Below, piece by piece: positions 61,201 through 64,000 of a stretch of 64,000 nucleotides of DNA. Below the pieces are notes generated by a model, which made no database searches, had not been told where the DNA came from, and worked only from the letters and a program-made list of their open reading frames with translations. This DNA comes from Pectobacterium sp013449375 (lineage in GTDB: Bacteria > Pseudomonadota > Gammaproteobacteria > Enterobacterales > Enterobacteriaceae), in NCBI RefSeq assembly GCF_048593165.1, contig NZ_CP184271.1; one strand, given 5' to 3'. The translations under genes and the position numbers were made by a program. Each line of letters opens with the position of its first letter. The stretch's first letter is position 1.

Positions 61201-64000
61201 GGGGTTGTTGCGACACAGGATGTGAATGGTGTCAGCGGACTGGATGCGGCGGTGTCTGAGATCGTGCTGTCCGAGGATGGCACCTCGCTCTATACCATTA
61301 ACGGTGTGACGCCAGTCGATGGATCGACGAGTAAAAACGCGGTGACCTTCTTCTCGCGTGATACCACTTCTGGTGCGCTGACGTTTGTCGGTTCGCTGGT
61401 GGGCAGCGACACGATTCCGTTGAGAAGCCCAAGCGGCATCGTGCTGTCCAGTGACGGCACATCGGCTTATATCTCTAATCTGGGGAATCACAGTATTACC
61501 GTGTTGTCGCGCGATGCCGCGACGGGCAGCCTGAACTACGTCACCACGATTAATAAAACCACGATAGCGGCCGATGCGAACAGCGCGGACATTCCGAAGG
61601 ACGATCGTTATCTCAACGGGTTGCAGGATATCGTGATCTCCCCTGACAACCGCTTTGTTTATGTGTCGTCAAACTCGCAGGGCACTGTCTCGATTTTCAG
61701 CCGTGATGCGGATACGGGGGCGCTGACCTACGCCGGGACGATGGATTTATACAACAGTGAAAGCCAGGTTCCTGCTGCGCTGCGGGTGACATCACTGCGT
61801 GAAATCGCGCTCTCTCAGGATGGATCGGCGCTGTACGTGGCGGCTTTTGGCGGTAAATCGCTGCTGGTCTTCGCGCGCGATACCGATTCTGGTGCTTTGA
61901 CGTATCGCAATAATGTTGAAGTTTCGGTTAACACTGTCAACCATATCGCCGTCAGTGCGGATGGTAAGAATATCTATGCTGGGGTGAGTACGTTCTTTGC
62001 CGGGCTAAGTGTGTCCACCGCTGCGGCGAATGCACCTTACAGCCAGACCACGGATGCGTCGTTTGCAACAGGCATCACACTGTCCGATCTGGAGTTGGAT
62101 GCGGCTGATGATTATAAGGGGGCGACGATCGCGATTAGCCGTAGCGGTGACGCATCGGCAAACGACCACTTTGCTTTCCAAAGTGGAAATGGCCTGACGC
62201 TATCCGGTAGCGATATTCAATATCAGGGCACGACCATTGGGACGTTCAACGCTGGTGACGGCACGGCTAAGATTGTCTTTACCGGTAGTGTGACGAAAGC
62301 GGTCGCCAATCAGGTGCTGCATCAGGTGACTTACCGCCATGATGGCGAGGCTGCGGGTGCCTCGATCCCGTTGAATATCACCTTTAGCGACGGCGCTAAG
62401 GAAACCAATCTGCTATTGACGCTGGTGCCGAATAAGCCACCCGTGGTGGATAATAGCGAGTACGTTCCGCCGTCTGCTACTGCCGGGCAATCGTATACCG
62501 CAGAACTACCAGCAAACCTGTTCCGCGATCCTGAGAATGGTGCACTGACATGGGACGTCAGCGGTCTTCCTGCCGAGTTAACCTTCGATCCTGATACGCG
62601 CACGATTTCCGGTACGCCAGCGCTTAATGGCGCGGGAAGTTTCTCTATTACCGTCGTCGCGACGGATGCGTCGGGCGAACAGGCAGAGCAGACGCTTACC
62701 CTAAAGATTGCCTCTGATCCTGCACAAATTCCGACGCTCGGTGGTGAATCCTCCGCGTTGAGCAACGATAGGTCGCTGTCAGCGTTCTATAATGAAACGC
62801 TCCAGAGAGATGTCATGCAGGGGGTAAAAGACACCGCATTGTCTGCTGACGGAAAAACGCTCTATGTTGTGAGCGCGCCGGATAGCGGGTCAGCGGTGCT
62901 GAGTGTGTTTACCCGTGATACAGAAGGGAAATTCACCCTGTCAAAAATCCTCCCTCATTACCGAGAAGTATTTAATGACGAGACGCGACAGTACGACAGG
63001 TTCGATGACAATCCCTCATTAGCAGGGGCATCCGAGGTGACCCTGTCCTCTGATGGACAATACCTGTATGTGGTCGGCAGTGAAGGAAACGCGGTGACAG
63101 TTTTCCGCATTGGCAACGACGGTGAACTGACGCAAGCGGCTGTGCTTGATCAAGCCGCATTGGGGCAACATTCGCTCGATGCGCGTTCCCACATTGTTTC
63201 GCAGGGTGATTACCTCTATGTGACCGCCGCCCAAACGGGCAGTGATAACGACAGCCGCAGCGTGCTGGTGTTTAAACGCGCAACGGATGGAACATGGTCA
63301 GCCGTTTCTCAGGCGGATAATCTCATTGGCGCGAGCCGTCTGGTGCTGGATCCAACAGGGCGTTATGTGTTCGTGGCCAGCTCTGGCGACGCGGTTGGGG
63401 TCACTGGATTCAGTATTGATGCTGAAGGCAAGCTCACCCAGGTTTCCCAGATTCGTGCTGAAGGCGAAGATCTGTATTACATCAATTCACTGGCGCTGTC
63501 CCCTGATGGCAAAACCCTGTATGCGATTAATGCTGATGGCATTCAGTCCTCGCTTAATACGATAACGGTCGGTGCTGATGGTGCACTTACGCTGACGGAT
63601 ACCACGCCTATCACGGATAACGGTGGCGATTCCGGCGAGGCGCTAGCGACCGATCTGGTTGTTTCTGCCGATGGTACCGCGCTGTTCGTGATTGGGAAGA
63701 ACATTTCGGTCTTCTCCCGTGCGGAAGATGGCAGCCTGACACTGAAGTCCACCATCAGCGGTAGTTGGGATAGCGCGATCGGCATTTCTTTCTCCAGTTT
63801 GCAGCATGTGGAACTGAGCGCAGATGGTAAGCAACTCTATCTGGTCGGTAGCGATCAGGTGACGATTCTGAATATCGATACCGCAGGTGCGAGCTATACC
63901 GAAGGTCAAAGCGCCACGACGTTGCTGCCGTCAGGTCGTCTGTCCGATCCGCAGCTCGATGCGTTAAATAGCGGCGCGGGTAACTATAACGGTGCCAGCA
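58258..64000 (+). CDS. Giant LEPR-motif protein, beta-propeller and cadherin-like modules, continues past window end
   Basis: Open for 1914 codons from the ATG at 58258 to the window edge, with no stop. The N-terminus has no classical signal peptide; it has basic residues then WVLEPRMMFDAAAVV at 20-34, the LEPR motif found at the start of many large secreted proteins. Cadherin/Ig-like blocks (about 60-205, 560-690, 1260-1400) alternate with YncE/lactonase-like propeller repeats of the form LSADGKTLYV plus VFSRD..TGAL. A third copy of one block begins near 63940. AGGA lies 9 nt before the ATG, 58 bp after tadG. Possible roles are a pilus-linked adhesin or matrix protein; the secretion route is not shown. 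Confidence 0.8.
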   Translation, partial: MTFPRSKSGSGLTRAPRQAWVLEPRMMFDAAAVVTAVDVAAAVAATDTAPGVDATPVKATVTITDTSDSFEAVDLFSNVSVSADKSAQELKDLVITVNRTGANQALIIDGTEVTLAAANGAKTTEGEGKYSYTVAVSGTTTTITVSIASSEAFQPNDVAKLIDGIAYQPLDKTVAGGDVTVTLKSLSDESDTADLNIHSTVTIDSKINVAPVVSASDAPELAELLVVPGMEAPQEVRYSSNGAYAYAIGRDGTLGVFTVGEHGKLTLNQTLNDISALKDVKEIALSADNRSLYAITGSSNIVALSLDENGQVIQTEGSYTRTTSSQHGNITGLAVSSDGTQVYAPTELDGMVVFTRDVTTGSLTYLQRVNTAGLERSGIVASSGNYVVTMGVGAKHTLSVFQRGENGALTSVATLETSGAGYGAVEYQLAISKDQQFIYVADPDNGEISVYQLRDGAEGKTLTHTDTKTLEGVNALYLNTDGSQLYALSSEGSLQSYSINATTGALTEGGLIQNIGDTRDMVLSPDGQSLLIAGDAIQRFSASRTYLYGSDLPFSDHVALSDNNLDVLNGGAGNYNGVTLTIGRETPSSDDQFGLSAGNNLTLQDGKILQSGVEIGTFTQNQGVLSVAFTADVTKETANAVLKQITYRNVGSQSATETVALTMKANDGELDSTVATVALLLTANSAPTLVSQGGNNLTLDTRGAAVSLFKDTAVNTGEAGQALIKLSIEIAGLNSPNQEYLTVDGTLIDLSKDSTGTTVSGYQYSYTYNALSGESSLVLTSLQGISSMAMMKLVDGLSYSTGKESTSASGVRTITLTELQDNGGTANGGSDTATLTVSSSINLAFNELPTIEATYSPDATLFYNAGTLSGYNERVSAISVSQDGKTLLVTGSEGNNNSGKTYLRVYARDAETGALTLLQSFTQGEQDDPSTPAIEVNGLNTITTLVQSNDGSSVYVAGGSGSVYSLVQFSRDTTTGQLSYVGVVATQDVNGVSGLDAAVSEIVLSEDGTSLYTINGVTPVDGSTSKNAVTFFSRDTTSGALTFVGSLVGSDTIPLRSPSGIVLSSDGTSAYISNLGNHSITVLSRDAATGSLNYVTTINKTTIAADANSADIPKDDRYLNGLQDIVISPDNRFVYVSSNSQGTVSIFSRDADTGALTYAGTMDLYNSESQVPAALRVTSLREIALSQDGSALYVAAFGGKSLLVFARDTDSGALTYRNNVEVSVNTVNHIAVSADGKNIYAGVSTFFAGLSVSTAAANAPYSQTTDASFATGITLSDLELDAADDYKGATIAISRSGDASANDHFAFQSGNGLTLSGSDIQYQGTTIGTFNAGDGTAKIVFTGSVTKAVANQVLHQVTYRHDGEAAGASIPLNITFSDGAKETNLLLTLVPNKPPVVDNSEYVPPSATAGQSYTAELPANLFRDPENGALTWDVSGLPAELTFDPDTRTISGTPALNGAGSFSITVVATDASGEQAEQTLTLKIASDPAQIPTLGGESSALSNDRSLSAFYNETLQRDVMQGVKDTALSADGKTLYVVSAPDSGSAVLSVFTRDTEGKFTLSKILPHYREVFNDETRQYDRFDDNPSLAGASEVTLSSDGQYLYVVGSEGNAVTVFRIGNDGELTQAAVLDQAALGQHSLDARSHIVSQGDYLYVTAAQTGSDNDSRSVLVFKRATDGTWSAVSQADNLIGASRLVLDPTGRYVFVASSGDAVGVTGFSIDAEGKLTQVSQIRAEGEDLYYINSLALSPDGKTLYAINADGIQSSLNTITVGADGALTLTDTTPITDNGGDSGEALATDLVVSADGTALFVIGKNISVFSRAEDGSLTLKSTISGSWDSAIGISFSSLQHVELSADGKQLYLVGSDQVTILNIDTAGASYTEGQSATTLLPSGRLSDPQLDALNSGAGNYNGAS
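59938..64000 (+). repeat. Repeated module inside the LEPR giant gene
   Basis: A module with the pattern LNGGAGNYNG or an equivalent opening is seen near 59938 and, partial, near 63946 (LNSGAGNYNG). A related copy beginning ITLSDLELDAADDYKGATIAISRSG lies near 62074. Between them are propeller-type repeats. Base sequences are similar but not identical, so the copies are old or diverging. Confidence 0.65.

Noticed and set aside
1..64000. CRISPR arrays, insertion sequences, prophage genes
   Set aside because: No regularly spaced repeats, transposase or phage structural genes were seen. The tandem repeats at 54202 and 56366 have no spacers.

Overview
The window looks like chromosome of a soft-rot enterobacterium, most likely Pectobacterium. 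The evidence is a conserved enterobacterial gene block (trhA, ygfZ, sdhE, cptA, fldB, xerD, dsbC, recJ, prfB, lysS), RF2 with the usual programmed frameshift, enterobacterial LpxP, GhxP and YjcE homologues, and palindromic intergenic repeats. The genus is an inference; no rRNA gene is present.

Layout. 1-4.6 kb: a sugar ABC binding protein (cut by the window edge), a GH36 alpha-galactosidase and a LacI regulator, with two identical palindromic operators upstream of the galactosidase. 4.6-18.1 kb: core genes, with rlmF and a YhjE-type transporter inserted in the E. coli-like order. 18.1-21.9 kb: an AraC regulator, a LysE exporter, tRNA-Gly(CCC), an NTF2-like protein and a DUF1176 protein. 22-38.6 kb: a purine catabolic region interrupted only by lpxP. 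It holds guaD-xdhA-xdhB-xdhC, hpxO with a co-transcribed ABC importer, uraD-uraH, an NCS1 permease and hpxS-hpxA-hpxB. Together these take guanine or xanthine to urate, allantoin and allantoate. Several promoters fit the sigma-54 GG-N10-GC pattern and one has an NtrC-type site, so the region is probably nitrogen controlled. 38.6-42.8 kb: two tandem very small basic peptides behind a near-perfect CRP palindrome, then ghxP and yjcE. 42.8-64 kb: a two-component system behind a Fur-box promoter, then a complete Tad/Flp pilus locus (flp, tadV, rcpC, rcpA, cpaD, tadZ, tadA-G). It is followed by a very large open gene that runs off the window. That gene encodes a modular beta-propeller/cadherin-like protein with an N-terminal LEPR motif and no classical signal peptide.

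Items most worth following up: the urate-hydroxylase-linked ABC importer with its sigma-54/NtrC control; the LEPR giant protein at the end of the Tad locus; the Fur-box promoter ahead of the Tad two-component system; and the tandem micro-peptides. Short tandem duplications of 18-21 bp sit at four gene boundaries, and two different palindromic elements of about 105 bp lie between genes.
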